64,000 bases of DNA from Polaromonas sp. YR568 (GTDB taxonomy: Bacteria; Pseudomonadota; Gammaproteobacteria; Burkholderiales; Burkholderiaceae_C), in the NCBI RefSeq assembly GCF_900116715.1, contig NZ_FPBM01000003.1:62001-126000 (forward strand), written 5' to 3'. A model generated the notes under the pieces. That model made no database searches. It was not told the DNA's origin and saw only the letters and a list, made by a program, of their open reading frames with translations. Positions 45,023 to 56,957 of this stretch are shown in pieces (the stretch's first letter is position 1; every line of letters starts with the position of its first letter). Both the position numbers and the translations under genes were made by a program.

Positions 45023-45580
45023 ATGAAATACCGCCCATACGTGGCCTTTGCAGCCCTGCTGCTAGTTTGTTCCTCCGCCATTCACGCCACAGAGCCTGCC
45101 AGCGACGCAGTGAAGTATCTGCAAGATCGCATCTTGTGGGTTACGGCAAGCGATCTCCGGGATGGATTTTCTACGAAGTCTCTCGAGTCAAAACTCAACA
45201 TCGCGTTTAGCAAGCCGGTGGAACTCAAGGGGCCTGACGGGACGATCAATTTTGCTAGTGTGGCGTCTGCTCCGCCATTTCTGGAGGCCGCGGGGGTCAA
45301 ACTGATTCATACCCAAACACCAGCAGGCAAGCCACTCAGGTCGCTGCACATCATGTTCGGCAGCAAGGAGCCGTGCGTCCCTCTGCAGGCAGCTGTCTCG
45401 TCGCCGCGGTGCACATTCGCAAAGCCCTACATGGCAGCCGCCATCACCATGCCCGGAACTCCACAGACCTTCAGCCTGCAAGGAATGGTGTGCCCCAAAG
45501 AGGGAAACCGTGACGTTGTCGTCAGGCTGACCGCACCGGATCAAAAATGTATTCGCGTCGTCAGTCTGAGCGAGGACTAG
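45023..45580 (+). CDS. Exported hypothetical protein
   Basis: A 185-residue protein with a signal peptide (VAFAALLLVCSSAIHA, about 7-22). The mature part contains four cysteines and the block PCVPLQAAVSSPRCTFAKPYM, suggesting disulphides. No family is recognised. The start is at an ATG 3 nt after the upstream stop, so it is coupled to the DUF3592-like gene. Confidence 0.7.
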   Translation: MKYRPYVAFAALLLVCSSAIHATEPASDAVKYLQDRILWVTASDLRDGFSTKSLESKLNIAFSKPVELKGPDGTINFASVASAPPFLEAAGVKLIHTQTPAGKPLRSLHIMFGSKEPCVPLQAAVSSPRCTFAKPYMAAAITMPGTPQTFSLQGMVCPKEGNRDVVVRLTAPDQKCIRVVSLSED

Positions 45581-45956
45581 CAAACACGACGGCCACGGCC
45601 TCAACTCCGCTGCGGCGCTGGTCTAAATCGCTGTCCGCAAAGCGGAGCGTCCACCCTGCGAGCCCGCACAAACGCAGTGCCGGCAACGCACAGCATGAAG
45701 GCCACCCCTCCATTCGAAGGAGAACCGTCATACACCTAAGACCCCCGACCAATTTCGGCGAAGCATTCTAGTAAAGCTCTCGGTTGTTGGCTCGCAGCAT
45801 GAGAAATGCCTGACTGGCCGCATGTGTCGTCAAAAAACTTAGCACCCTATGCAATGATCGCCGCGCGCGCATTCTTCGCTGGTGCGCGCAGCAAACGCAG
45901 ATGTCATACGTTTGATGTATCTGCCTGTAGCGATTTAATAATAAAGAGGGATTTGC
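45581..45956 (+). promoter_or_regulatory. Non-coding region with a probable promoter for the autotransporter
   Basis: About 375 bp without a gene. Near its end TTGATG (45912-45917) and TTAATA (45935-45940) lie 17 nt apart, a reasonable sigma-70-type -35/-10 pair; AGAGGG at 45945-45950 is the ribosome binding site for the autotransporter ATG at 45957. Upstream of that nothing structured is evident. Confidence 0.5.
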
Positions 45957-48887
45957 ATGAACAATTCTTACCGGGTGATCTGGAACCTGGCCCATCAATC
46001 GTGGATGGCAGTGCCCGAAACGGCGGCAGGCAGGGGCAAGAGCTCCGTCAAATTGCCCGGTCTGCAAGCGCCCTCTCATGCTCTCACATCATCACGGCGC
46101 TATCTGGCGGTCTGGCTTTCACCGTTGGCGGCGGCGCTGCTCGTCGTCTTTGCCGGCGGTGCGCTGCGCGAAGCGCGTGCGGCCACTTACACCGCGTCGA
46201 CGCAGGCCGAGCTCATCACGGCCATCAACCAGGCCAATGCGGATGGTGACCCTTCGTCAACCATCAACCTGACCGGCAATCTGGCAATTGCCGCGCCTGG
46301 GCTCATCCCCGCAGTGACCAAGGCGCTGACGATTGCACCCGGCGCTTTCACGCTGTCGACCACCGGCACCGGCAACTTCAATACCTCGGCACTTCTGACC
46401 ATCAATGGCAGGGTGACCAGCGCCGGCGCGTTCACCAAGGACGGCGCAGGCACCACCGTGCTGACCGGTACCGGCAGCACCGTCGCCAACAACATCAACG
46501 TCACGGCGGGCGCCTTGCGTGTGGAAGGCGGCGGCCAGATCACCTTCGGCGGCGCCGCCGGCGGGCTAACCCTGTTAGGCGACAACACGAGTGCAACCGT
46601 CACCGGCGCCGGCTCCCTGATGAACGCCATCACAGGAGCGACCTTAATTGGCTCAGTGGCGGGCAGCACCCTGAACATCGAGAACGGCGGCTTTTTCAAC
46701 ACCGCCGGCACCTTCAGCCTGGCGGGGGTGGCAGGCACCACAGGCACGCTCAACGTCACGGGCGCCAATTCACGGTTCACCATCACCAATCCCATTAACG
46801 TCGCCAGGGGACGTGCCTTTATCAACGTCACCAACGGCGGAAGAATACAAAGCGACAGCGCGACCCTGGGTGGCATCCCGGCGACTTCGCAGGGCGGAAT
46901 AACCACGGTACTGATCTCCGGTGCGGGTTCGCGCTGGGACGTTACAGGCCTCTACGTCTTGCACGGCGGCAGCACGTCGATTCTGGACGGCGGGGTTCTG
47001 CGCGCCAACATCGTGAATATCGCGACGGCGGCCACATCAGCCTCCAGCGCGCTGGTGTCGGGTGCGGGTTCCCAGCTGATCGCCAACGTCACCCTGGCAC
47101 TGGGAACGTCGGGCAACGGCGAGCTGACGATTGCCAACGGCGGCACAGTCACATCCACCACCGGCACGCTCAGCATCGCGGCCAATGCGGCCGGCAGGGG
47201 CACGCTCAGCATTGGCGGCGCCAGAGGCCAGGCGGCCACGGCAGCCGGTACGCTCAATGCAACGACGGTGCAGTTCGGCGCGGGCACAGGTATCGTCAAC
47301 TTCAACCACACCGACGCGAGCTATACCTTCAACCCCGTCATCGCCGGCAACGGTTCGGTGGAGTTGAATGGCCCGGGCACCACGCTGTTTGGCGCGGTCA
47401 ACACTTATACCGGCACCACCACCATCAACGGCGGCACCTTGCGGGCCAGCGGCCTGAACCGTCTTGCCGCGGCTTCCGCTCACATCGTAGGTGCAGGCGG
47501 CACGCTGGACCTGGCGGGCTTCAGCCACACGCTGCCATCACTGAACAACAGCGGCCTCGTGTCAACTGTTGGCGCCGCCCCCGGCACCAATTTGACGGTG
47601 ACGGGCGCCTATGTAGGCACCGGCGGCACCGTGCGACTGGGTACGGCGCTGGGCGCGAGCAACAGCGTCAGCGACCGGCTGATCCTGAACGGTGCGGGCG
47701 CAAGCGCCACCGGCAACACCAATATCCAGATCATCAACCTCGGCGGCCTGGGCGCGCTCACCACCGGCAACGGCATTGAGGTGGTGACCGCGCAGGGCGG
47801 CGCCACCACGGCCGCCACCGCCTTCGCGCTGACCAATGGCCACGTGGACGCCGGCATTTACGAATACAACATCTTCCGGGGCACCGCCGACCAGAACTGG
47901 TACCTGCGCTCCGCAGTGGGCGCCATCCCGACCTACCGTGCCGAAGTGCCGATGGTGTCGGCCCTGCCCACACATATCCGCCTGGCCGATACCGCGATGC
48001 TGGGCAACCGCAGCATGCGCAGCGGCGACGCCGCAGCGGACCCCAGCGAGAAAGCCGCCATCGCGCGCCATGGCTGGGGCCGCGTGATCACGACCGACAT
48101 CGACGTGACGCAGCAGGGCTTTGCCAGCCCAAAAAGCGCTGGCCGTTTATATGGCTTCCAGACGGGTACGGATTTGCTTGCCGATTCAAGCTGGCGTGCA
48201 GGTGTGTATGTAGGCGCGCTTGACGGCACTGTGGACGTCAGCGGTTTTGCGCGCGGCGTACAAGGCCCTGTAGGCGGCAACAAGCTGCGCGCCCGTTACC
48301 TGGGCGGCTACGCCACCTGGGATACAGGCACAGGCTTTTACGCTGATGCCGTGCTGCAGGCCGGCTACCAGGACTACACACTGCGACCCACAGGCAACGC
48401 AATTTCGGCGTCCAGGAGCGACAGCTTGCTCACGTCCGTGGAAATTGGCCAGGCCTTTGAAGTGGGCAGCGGCTGGAGCATCGAGCCGCAGCTGCAGCTG
48501 GTTCACCAGCACATCAAGCTCAACGACCTAGCCCTGCCCAACGCCGGCGTGCAGCAAGACAGCCCCGACAGCCTGACCACACGCATCGGCGTGCGTGTGA
48601 AAACCGAGATGACCACCAGCATGGGTGTGCTCAAACCCTATGGCCGGCTGAACTTTTACCGCGCCTCCAGCGGCCTGGACACCGCACGCTTCGGCAGTGG
48701 CGCTGCCATCACAGACATCACCACGCGCAACGGCGGCAGCTGGACGGAAGCAGCCGTGGGCATGACGCTGGCCATCGACAAGACCTGGAGCGTCTATGGC
48801 GAAGCCGGGCGCTACTTTGCCAATGGCGGCGATGTGAGCGTGCGCAGTGATGTAAGTGCATCGCTGGGGGTGATTGCGCGCTGGTAA
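45957..48887 (+). CDS. Type V autotransporter with ESPR signal and PATR-type passenger
   Basis: A 976-residue autotransporter. The N-terminus MNNSYRVIWNLAHQSWMAV is an extended signal peptide region (ESPR), followed by a hydrophobic core near 49-75. The passenger (about 77-690) is rich in Gly, Thr, Ser and Asn and carries an autotransporter-associated repeat NTYTGTTTINGGTLRASG near 480. The C-terminal part (about 700-976) is a beta-barrel autotransporter domain ending in VIARW, a terminal aromatic residue as expected. It is predicted to be surface exposed. No adhesin or protease active-site residues are obvious. Confidence 0.9.
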   Translation: MNNSYRVIWNLAHQSWMAVPETAAGRGKSSVKLPGLQAPSHALTSSRRYLAVWLSPLAAALLVVFAGGALREARAATYTASTQAELITAINQANADGDPSSTINLTGNLAIAAPGLIPAVTKALTIAPGAFTLSTTGTGNFNTSALLTINGRVTSAGAFTKDGAGTTVLTGTGSTVANNINVTAGALRVEGGGQITFGGAAGGLTLLGDNTSATVTGAGSLMNAITGATLIGSVAGSTLNIENGGFFNTAGTFSLAGVAGTTGTLNVTGANSRFTITNPINVARGRAFINVTNGGRIQSDSATLGGIPATSQGGITTVLISGAGSRWDVTGLYVLHGGSTSILDGGVLRANIVNIATAATSASSALVSGAGSQLIANVTLALGTSGNGELTIANGGTVTSTTGTLSIAANAAGRGTLSIGGARGQAATAAGTLNATTVQFGAGTGIVNFNHTDASYTFNPVIAGNGSVELNGPGTTLFGAVNTYTGTTTINGGTLRASGLNRLAAASAHIVGAGGTLDLAGFSHTLPSLNNSGLVSTVGAAPGTNLTVTGAYVGTGGTVRLGTALGASNSVSDRLILNGAGASATGNTNIQIINLGGLGALTTGNGIEVVTAQGGATTAATAFALTNGHVDAGIYEYNIFRGTADQNWYLRSAVGAIPTYRAEVPMVSALPTHIRLADTAMLGNRSMRSGDAAADPSEKAAIARHGWGRVITTDIDVTQQGFASPKSAGRLYGFQTGTDLLADSSWRAGVYVGALDGTVDVSGFARGVQGPVGGNKLRARYLGGYATWDTGTGFYADAVLQAGYQDYTLRPTGNAISASRSDSLLTSVEIGQAFEVGSGWSIEPQLQLVHQHIKLNDLALPNAGVQQDSPDSLTTRIGVRVKTEMTTSMGVLKPYGRLNFYRASSGLDTARFGSGAAITDITTRNGGSWTEAAVGMTLAIDKTWSVYGEAGRYFANGGDVSVRSDVSASLGVIARW

Positions 48888-48917
48888 GGAGGCTCCCCGG
48901 CCCCTGGAACCTTCTGG

Positions 48918-48944
48918 GGGCTTTGGCAGCTCTAGCCAAAGCCC
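48918..48944 (+). other. Hairpin after the autotransporter, not a typical terminator
   Basis: GGGCTTTGGC-AGCTCTA-GCCAAAGCCC forms a 10-bp stem, but it is followed by A and G, not T. It may aid mRNA stability or act in a factor-dependent way. Confidence 0.55.
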
Positions 48945-49101
48945 AAAAAAAGGGGGGGAGAAAATTCTGTGAGCACTTCAAGCCGGATGTAGCGCCAGGC
49001 CTGGGCAAGACCGTTGTTTAATGTGGCGCAAGCGGTCACCCCTATTTGCAGGAGCCCGCAGCAATGATCGCCATCCGGCTTCGCGTGCGACACTCCGGCA
49101 C

Positions 49102-50166
49102 ATGAAATTATCCAGCGTACTTCTTAGGGAAAACAATAACCTTGACCTGTTTCGGTTGCTGGCTGCCGGGATGGTGATATACAGGCACGCCTATGGACTT
49201 GTGTCGCAGGGAGGACAGAAGGACCTTGTAGAGCGAATGCTGGTCTTTGATACGGCGGGTTCATTAGCCGTGAAGGTATTTTTCTTTTTAAGCGGACTGG
49301 TGGTGGCAAACAGCTTGCTCCAAAAGCGCGATCCAGTTGATTTCCTGGTAGCAAGGGCATTCCGGGTGTGGCCGGCCCTGATCTTTGTTGTACTTTCAAC
49401 AATCCTGTTTATAGGGCCACTGGTCACCGATTTGTCACTCGGGGAATACTTCTCGAGTCCGCAGATTTATTTCTATTTTTTTGAAAATATCCGTCTTGAT
49501 ACGGTCTACGGATTACCGGGAGTGTTTGCCAATCTTCCACACCCTTTGGTTGTCAACGGTTCTTTGTGGACCTTGCAGTATGAGGTCGCGGCCTATTTAA
49601 CTTTGCTAGCCCTCTTTATGCTGGGCGTTTTCAAATCCCGGTTGCTGGTTGTGCTCATTTTTCTTGTTGTGGCATTGGATCCACTTACGGGGAACAAGCT
49701 GCTTTTCACCTGGAGAGCCAGCAACCCGCACATTGACTTTCTGGCGCCGTGTTTTGGGATGGGGGTGCTGGCCGCAGTATTCAAGGAAGATATAGCCCTG
49801 ACTTTCAGGGTAGTGGTGAGTCTTCTGGTTTTGTATCTGCTATTTCAAACCTCTATCCTCGGCCCCTACCTTTTTTATGCATTGATCTTCTCGTCAATGC
49901 TGTATTTGTCAGCTCAAAGCTGGATGATCAAATTCAAACCTGGTGCTGATGTTTCGTACGGCGTCTATCTCTGGGGATTCCCGATTCAGCAGACGATGAT
50001 CTATTTCTTTCCGCACGAGGGGATTCTTTTCAATCTGATCTCTTCATTGGTGCTCGCACTTGGATTCGGCTGGTTGTCCTGGACGCTCGTTGAGAAGCGG
50101 GGCATTCTCTTCGGCCAGCGCTTGATCAGTTCGAATCTCTTCCGTGGCGGGATGGTCAAACCTTAG
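49102..50166 (+). CDS. Acyltransferase family 3 (OafA/YrhL-like) membrane protein
   Basis: A 354-residue integral membrane acyltransferase with about ten hydrophobic segments. The conserved NNLDLFRLLAAGMVIYRHAYGL (here NLDLFRLLAAGMVIYRHAYG, with R and H at the active-site position), FFFLSGLVVANSL and FLVARAFRVWPAL are typical of O-acetyltransferases acting on polysaccharides or lipids. It has a lower GC content and more AT-rich codons than neighbours, so transfer is possible. The ATG at 49102 is chosen over an upstream one; no adjacent polysaccharide genes. Confidence 0.85.
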   Translation: MKLSSVLLRENNNLDLFRLLAAGMVIYRHAYGLVSQGGQKDLVERMLVFDTAGSLAVKVFFFLSGLVVANSLLQKRDPVDFLVARAFRVWPALIFVVLSTILFIGPLVTDLSLGEYFSSPQIYFYFFENIRLDTVYGLPGVFANLPHPLVVNGSLWTLQYEVAAYLTLLALFMLGVFKSRLLVVLIFLVVALDPLTGNKLLFTWRASNPHIDFLAPCFGMGVLAAVFKEDIALTFRVVVSLLVLYLLFQTSILGPYLFYALIFSSMLYLSAQSWMIKFKPGADVSYGVYLWGFPIQQTMIYFFPHEGILFNLISSLVLALGFGWLSWTLVEKRGILFGQRLISSNLFRGGMVKP

Positions 50167-50290
50167 CGCCATTGGCCACTACGCTCGAAAAACGGATCAT
50201 GCGCGTACGCAGTGATGTGAGCAGGCAAAGGGAGCAGGGACCTTGCGGTATACATTACCTTGCCCCTCACATAATGAGTCCAGAAATTCA

Positions 50291-50896
50291 ATGAGCCGCA
50301 TCGAGCAACCTCAACCCGCACCATCTTCAGAACAAGCCGGCCCGCGGCTTGAGACTGCCCGGCTGATACTGAGGAGCTGGCATCCATCAGACATCCCGGC
50401 GCTGCTTGAAGGACTGAATGACTTCAGCGTTGCAAAATGGCTTGCCTTTGTTCCGCACCCCTACACGCTTGAAGATGCCGGGCGATGGGTAGAACATTGC
50501 AAAAGCGCAGCTGGCAAACCGGGAAGCCCGGCCGGTTATGAATTCGCCATTGAACTGAAATCCGAACGCAAGGCCATCGGCGGTGTGAGCCTCAGGCAGA
50601 TCAGCCCGGTTCACGGAACTGCCGGCGGAGGCATCTGGCTCAGCGCCAGGTACCACGGCCATGGGTATGGCAGTGAAGCCTTTGGCGAGAAGATCAGATT
50701 CGCCTTTGAAGACCTCCAGCTCAGGCGGCTGGATAACGGCTTTTTCAAAGGGAACGGCGCGTCTCTCGCGATGCAGCAACGGTTCGGCTACAAGGTCGAA
50801 GGCGAAAGGCGGCAAGCCTATCGCTGCGTGGCCGATGGGGAGCTGAAGGATGAAGTCCTTACCGGGCTTATCAAGGATGAGTGGAAAAAGGGATAA
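50291..50896 (+). CDS. GNAT-family N-acetyltransferase (RimJ/RimL-like)
   Basis: A 201-residue acetyltransferase. Motifs are LETARLILRSWHPSDIPALL (N-terminal), IELKSERKAIGGVSL, YHGHGYGSEAFGEKIRFAFE (acetyl-CoA binding) and KGNGASLAMQQRFGYKVEGE. The ATG at 50291 gives MSRIEQPQPA; earlier in-frame codons lack coding character. The substrate may be a ribosomal protein terminus or small molecule. It is convergent with the LysR gene of the phosphonate island. Confidence 0.88.
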   Translation: MSRIEQPQPAPSSEQAGPRLETARLILRSWHPSDIPALLEGLNDFSVAKWLAFVPHPYTLEDAGRWVEHCKSAAGKPGSPAGYEFAIELKSERKAIGGVSLRQISPVHGTAGGGIWLSARYHGHGYGSEAFGEKIRFAFEDLQLRRLDNGFFKGNGASLAMQQRFGYKVEGERRQAYRCVADGELKDEVLTGLIKDEWKKG

Positions 50897-50926
50897 CACC
50901 CAGTCCCTGCAAGTCCGACGGTCTCC

Positions 50927-51811
50927 TCAACGCCCCGACTTGCGAACCTGCACATCCGGCACGATGGTGTCAAAGAATGCCCGGATCATGCGCATCTCGC
51001 GGCGCTCGGCCAGACACACGACGTGGGCATAGGTATAGAGTTCGGCGTCACTGATCTGCACCATGTGCAGGCCCGGCCCAGGCACATATTCGACAGCCGA
51101 CACAGCCGCAATGCCGATCCCCTGAATCACAGCCTCGCGGATCACTTCGCGGCTGGCGATCTCCATCACCACCTCGGGCTTGACCTTGGCCTTTTCCAGC
51201 GCTGAATCAAAGGCCTTGCGGGTGGTGGAACCCTGTTCGCGAAAGATCATGCGCTCGCCCTGCAACTCTGCCAGGCGTATGCTGCGCCGGCGCGCAAAGC
51301 GGTGGCTTGAGGGCGTGAAGATGACGATCGGATGCCTTGAAAACGGCACCGAGACAAAACGGTCGTCACGCACCAGCTGCGCCAACACGCCCACATCAGC
51401 GCTGTAGTCCAGCAGGCGGTCCAGCACGTCTTGTGAATTGCCGGTGGTGACCGACACCTTGATGCCGGGGAACTGCTGGTTGAAGTTCACCAGCACCTTG
51501 GTTACGTGGTAAGGGCCCACGGCCGCTACGCGCAGATGGCCCGAGCGCAACTCCCCCGCATCGTCCAGCAGCAGCACCGCGTCGGCCTCCAGGCTGAAGA
51601 TGGGCTGGGCCAGCTGCATCAATTGTTCACCGAGCTCCGTCAGCTTGACGCTGCGGCCGCGCCGGTGAAACAGCTCGACGCCGTAACGCTCTTCCAGAAA
51701 TTTGACCTGTGTCGTGATGGTGGGCTGGCTCACGTGAAGGTGCTCGGCGGCACCCGTGAAGCTGCCCATCCGGGCCACGGCATAAAAGGAACGCAGTTGT
51801 GTCAGGCGCAT
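50927..51811 (-). CDS. LysR-family regulator of the phosphonate island
   Basis: A 294-residue LysR-type regulator. Its N-terminal helix-turn-helix is clear (FYAVARMGSFTGAAEHLHVSQPTITTQVKFLE, about 9-40) and the substrate-binding domain contains LRVAAVGPYHVTKVLV and GIGIAAVSAVEYV. It is divergent from phnD with about 245 bp between starts, the usual arrangement for a LysR activator. The likely effector is a phosphonate or phosphonate metabolite; this is inferred from position. Confidence 0.92.
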   Translation of the reverse strand: MRLTQLRSFYAVARMGSFTGAAEHLHVSQPTITTQVKFLEERYGVELFHRRGRSVKLTELGEQLMQLAQPIFSLEADAVLLLDDAGELRSGHLRVAAVGPYHVTKVLVNFNQQFPGIKVSVTTGNSQDVLDRLLDYSADVGVLAQLVRDDRFVSVPFSRHPIVIFTPSSHRFARRRSIRLAELQGERMIFREQGSTTRKAFDSALEKAKVKPEVVMEIASREVIREAVIQGIGIAAVSAVEYVPGPGLHMVQISDAELYTYAHVVCLAERREMRMIRAFFDTIVPDVQVRKSGR

Positions 51812-51828
51812 GGGTTAACCCTGTGGTC

Positions 51829-51895
51829 GTATAGATAAATTGTATAGAACACGGAAAAACTTTGAATTGGACGAATACATCGCTCCGATGATGTA
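51829..51895. promoter_or_regulatory. Candidate LysR binding sites in the phn divergent region
   Basis: Two copies of GTATAGA lie 13 nt apart (51829 and 51842), and TACATC...GATGTA (51876-51881 and 51890-51895) is an inverted repeat with an 8-nt gap. Both sit between the regulator and phnD. LysR sites usually follow T-N11-A symmetry; the match is suggestive only. Confidence 0.45.
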
Positions 51896-52057
51896 CTGGC
51901 GTCCAGAGCAGGAAACGTGTCATCAGAACGCGGCGCCGGCTCCCGATTCATTTTTGTCATCAGCGTTTCATACTGGTCGTGAAAACTCCTCACGGGCAGT
52001 TTCGCCCTGAAAAAAATGGAGATTTTTATGCACCACCTACATAACGGAGACAAACAC

Positions 52058-52927
52058 ATGATGAATCGCAGAAAGGTGTTGATCAGCACCGCGGCCGCTG
52101 TGGCCGGCACCGTGGCACTACCCGCGATCGCGCAGCAACAGGTCCTGACGGTGGGCCTGATTCCATCCGAAGATTCCCGCGCCATGATCGCCAACAGCCA
52201 GGCCATGATGGACATGCTGTCCAAAGCGCTGGGCATGCCGGTCAAACCCTTTGTGGCGGCCGACTATAACGGCGTGATCGAGGCGCTGCGCTCCAAACGT
52301 CTGGATGTGGCTTACCTGGGCCCCTTCTCATATGTGCTGGGCACGACCGTCGCCGAGATCGAGGCGTTTGCCGTGGCCGAGACCAAGAAGGCCGGGCGCA
52401 CCTTCTATCACAGCCAGATCATTGCGCACAAAGACAGCGGCATCAAAACCGTGAACGACCTCAAGGGCAAGAACTTTGCGTTTGTGGACCCCAGCTCGAC
52501 GTCCGGCCACCTGTTCCCCAAGGCAGGCCTGATGAAAATGGGCTTCAACCCTGAAAAGGATTTCGGCCGCGTCATCTTCTCCGGCTCGCACGATTCCAAT
52601 GCGATTGCGGTGCAAAACAAAAAGGTAGACGCCGCCGCGATTGCCGACCGCATCCTGGACGCCGCCATTGCCAAGGGGCTTGCCAAGCGCGAAGACATCA
52701 CGGTGGTCTGGCGTTCCGACCCCATCCCTGAATCCCCCACGGTGTGGCGCAAGGACTTGCCTGCGGATCTGAAAAAACGCGTGCAGGCCGCCTTCCTGGA
52801 GGTGAAAGACATTCCCTGGTCTGACCAGGGCGTGCTCAACGGCTTCAAGCCGACCACGGATGCGGACTACAACATCATCCGCGACACAGCCAAGCTGCTC
52901 AATCTTGACCTGAAGAAAATGAAATGA
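52058..52927 (+). CDS. phnD: Phosphonate ABC transporter substrate-binding protein PhnD
   Basis: A 289-residue receptor of the phosphate/phosphite/phosphonate family. The N-terminus MMNRRKVLISTAAAVAGTV is Tat-like. Blocks LTVGLIPSEDSRAMI, YNGVIEALRSKRLDVAYLGPFSY and FVDPSSTSGHLFPKAG are diagnostic. GGAGAC lies 6 nt before the ATG at 52058. It begins the operon and its stop overlaps phnC (ATGA). It captures phosphonates in the periplasm for import by PhnCE. Confidence 0.92.
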   Translation: MMNRRKVLISTAAAVAGTVALPAIAQQQVLTVGLIPSEDSRAMIANSQAMMDMLSKALGMPVKPFVAADYNGVIEALRSKRLDVAYLGPFSYVLGTTVAEIEAFAVAETKKAGRTFYHSQIIAHKDSGIKTVNDLKGKNFAFVDPSSTSGHLFPKAGLMKMGFNPEKDFGRVIFSGSHDSNAIAVQNKKVDAAAIADRILDAAIAKGLAKREDITVVWRSDPIPESPTVWRKDLPADLKKRVQAAFLEVKDIPWSDQGVLNGFKPTTDADYNIIRDTAKLLNLDLKKMK

Positions 52928-53780
52928 TCAACATACGCAATCTCTCCAAGCGCTACGGCGACTTCGAAGCGCTGCACCACATCGACCTCTCCGTCAGCAA
53001 GGGGGAGTTCGTGGTCATCCTCGGCGCCTCGGGTGCGGGCAAGTCCACCTTGCTGCGCTGCATCAACCACCTGACCGAGCCGACCACCGGCGAGATCCAG
53101 GTGGACGGCGTGCAGTCGCGTGGCGACCGCGCGGGCCTGCGCCGCGTGCGGCGCGACGTGGCCATGATCTTTCAGCACTACAACGTGGTGCCCCGCCTCT
53201 CGGTGCTGAAGAACGTGCTGACCGGTCGCCTGTCGGCCATGCCGGCTGTGCTGTCGTGGTTCCAGATGTTTCCGCAGGAAGACATCAAGATTGCCCGCGA
53301 AAGCCTGCGCCGGGTGGGCCTGGAGGCCAAGGCCGATGTGCGCACCGACACGCTGTCGGGCGGGCAGAAGCAGCGTGTGGGCATTGCGCGCGCGCTGGCC
53401 CAGCGCCCCAAGGTGATTCTGGCGGACGAGCCGGTCGCCAGCCTGGACCCCAAGACCTCCCGCAGCGTACTCAGCTGCCTGCGCGAGGCCAGCCGCGAAA
53501 GCGGCATCACCGTGATCTGCAACCTGCACCAGGTCGACTACGCCCTGGAATTCGGCGAACGGATCATCGGCGTGGCGGGCGGCCGCATTGTGTTTGAGGG
53601 CCGGCCCGACGAGCTGACCGAAGAGGCCCTGCACCGCATCTACCCTGAAGGCGTTGACACGCCCGCGCAGGTCAAACAACCGGGCACTGCGCCTCACGCG
53701 GCGGTCACCGCAGCAGTAGCCACGGCCCGCCCCGCCCCGCCGCTGCTGCCTTCACAACAAGCTTTCACCCTGGAGAAATC

Positions 53781-53784
<4 letters not shown>
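52924..53784 (+). CDS. phnC: Phosphonate ABC transporter ATP-binding protein PhnC
   Basis: A 286-residue ATPase. Walker A GASGAGKST (34-42), signature LSGGQKQRVGIARA and Walker B VILADEPVASLDPK are present. The C-terminal 40 residues are Ala/Pro/Thr-rich and longer than typical PhnC. Its start overlaps phnD by 4 nt and its end overlaps phnE by 4 nt, so translation is coupled. It energises phosphonate import. Confidence 0.93.
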
Positions 53785-55843
<2,059 letters not shown>

Positions 55844-55853
55844 AGAGAGATTC

Positions 55854-56957
55854 ATGACCGTCAATTACCATAACCCCGTGCACAGCGTGTACGGGCCGGG
55901 GGCCCTGTTGTCTCTGCCTTCCTTGCTGGCCGGCCGCAAGGCAGTGCTGGTGACCTTTCCGGAGGCTCGCGACATCGGCCTGCTGGGCCGCCTGCAAGAA
56001 GTGCTGAAGGACCAGCTGGCCGGCGTGATCGACCAGGTGCGCCCCAACCCCGATGTGGTGGAGCTCGCCCCGATGTGGGAGCGCTTCTGGCGCGAACATG
56101 CCGACACGGAAGTCATCATCGCCGTCGGCGGCGGCAGCGCCATCGACACGGCCAAGGCGTTGATGGTGGGCAACAGCAACAACCGCTTTGACGAACTGCT
56201 CGCCGGCCTGGCGGGCGAGGCCGCATTTGCGCCCACGCGCTTCAAGACCCTGATTGCCGTTCCCACCACCGCCGGAACCGGCAGCGAGGTCACGCCCTGG
56301 GCCACCATCTGGGACAGGGAGCAGAAGAAAAAATACTCGCTCCACCTGCCGCAGACCTGGCCGGCCTTTGCCGTGATCGACCCCGAGCTGATGCTCTCGT
56401 TGCCGGCCGCGGTCACGCTGCAAAGCGGGCTGGATGCACTGTCGCACGCCCTCGAATCGATCTGGAACGTCAACGCCAACCCGGTCTCCGACACCTTTGC
56501 CGTGGCTGCCGTGCGCGACACGCTGGAGGTGCTGCCCAAACTCATGCAGCAGCCCACCAACCTGGCGCTGCGCGGCCGCATGGCACTGGCCGCGCTGAAA
56601 GCGGGCATGGCGTTTTCCAACACCAAGACGGCGCTGGCGCATTCGATTTCTTATGAGATGACTTTGCGCCACGGGCTTCCCCACGGCATTGCCTGCTCGT
56701 TCCCGCTGCCTATGGTGCTGGAGCTGGCGATAGGCCAGCGCGCCGACCGTGACCAGGTGCTGGAGCAGGCCCTGGGCGCACCGCTGGCCGACGCGCCGCG
56801 GCGCCTGTCGGCCTTTATCGAAAGCCTGGGCGTGAAAACCCGCTTTGCCGATTACGGCGTGGGCGAAGAAGAAGCCCGCAAGATGGTGCTGCATGCCCAG
56901 GGCGGCGCACGCGGCAAGAATTTCATTGGCACCCTGAACACGGGGATAGCCGCATGA
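55854..56957 (+). CDS. Phosphonate-associated iron-containing alcohol dehydrogenase
   Basis: A 367-residue group III (iron) alcohol dehydrogenase, of the type found in phosphonate clusters and related to phosphonoacetaldehyde reductases. The NAD(P)-binding GGGSAIDTAKA (near residue 92), PTTAGTGSEVTPWA, metal-ligand region GLDALSHALE and RHGLPHGIACS are visible. It lies between phnA and the SGNH gene, with an ATGA overlap to the latter. In this operon it probably interconverts 2-hydroxyethylphosphonate and phosphonoacetaldehyde; the direction is inferred. Confidence 0.88.
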   Translation: MTVNYHNPVHSVYGPGALLSLPSLLAGRKAVLVTFPEARDIGLLGRLQEVLKDQLAGVIDQVRPNPDVVELAPMWERFWREHADTEVIIAVGGGSAIDTAKALMVGNSNNRFDELLAGLAGEAAFAPTRFKTLIAVPTTAGTGSEVTPWATIWDREQKKKYSLHLPQTWPAFAVIDPELMLSLPAAVTLQSGLDALSHALESIWNVNANPVSDTFAVAAVRDTLEVLPKLMQQPTNLALRGRMALAALKAGMAFSNTKTALAHSISYEMTLRHGLPHGIACSFPLPMVLELAIGQRADRDQVLEQALGAPLADAPRRLSAFIESLGVKTRFADYGVGEEEARKMVLHAQGGARGKNFIGTLNTGIAA

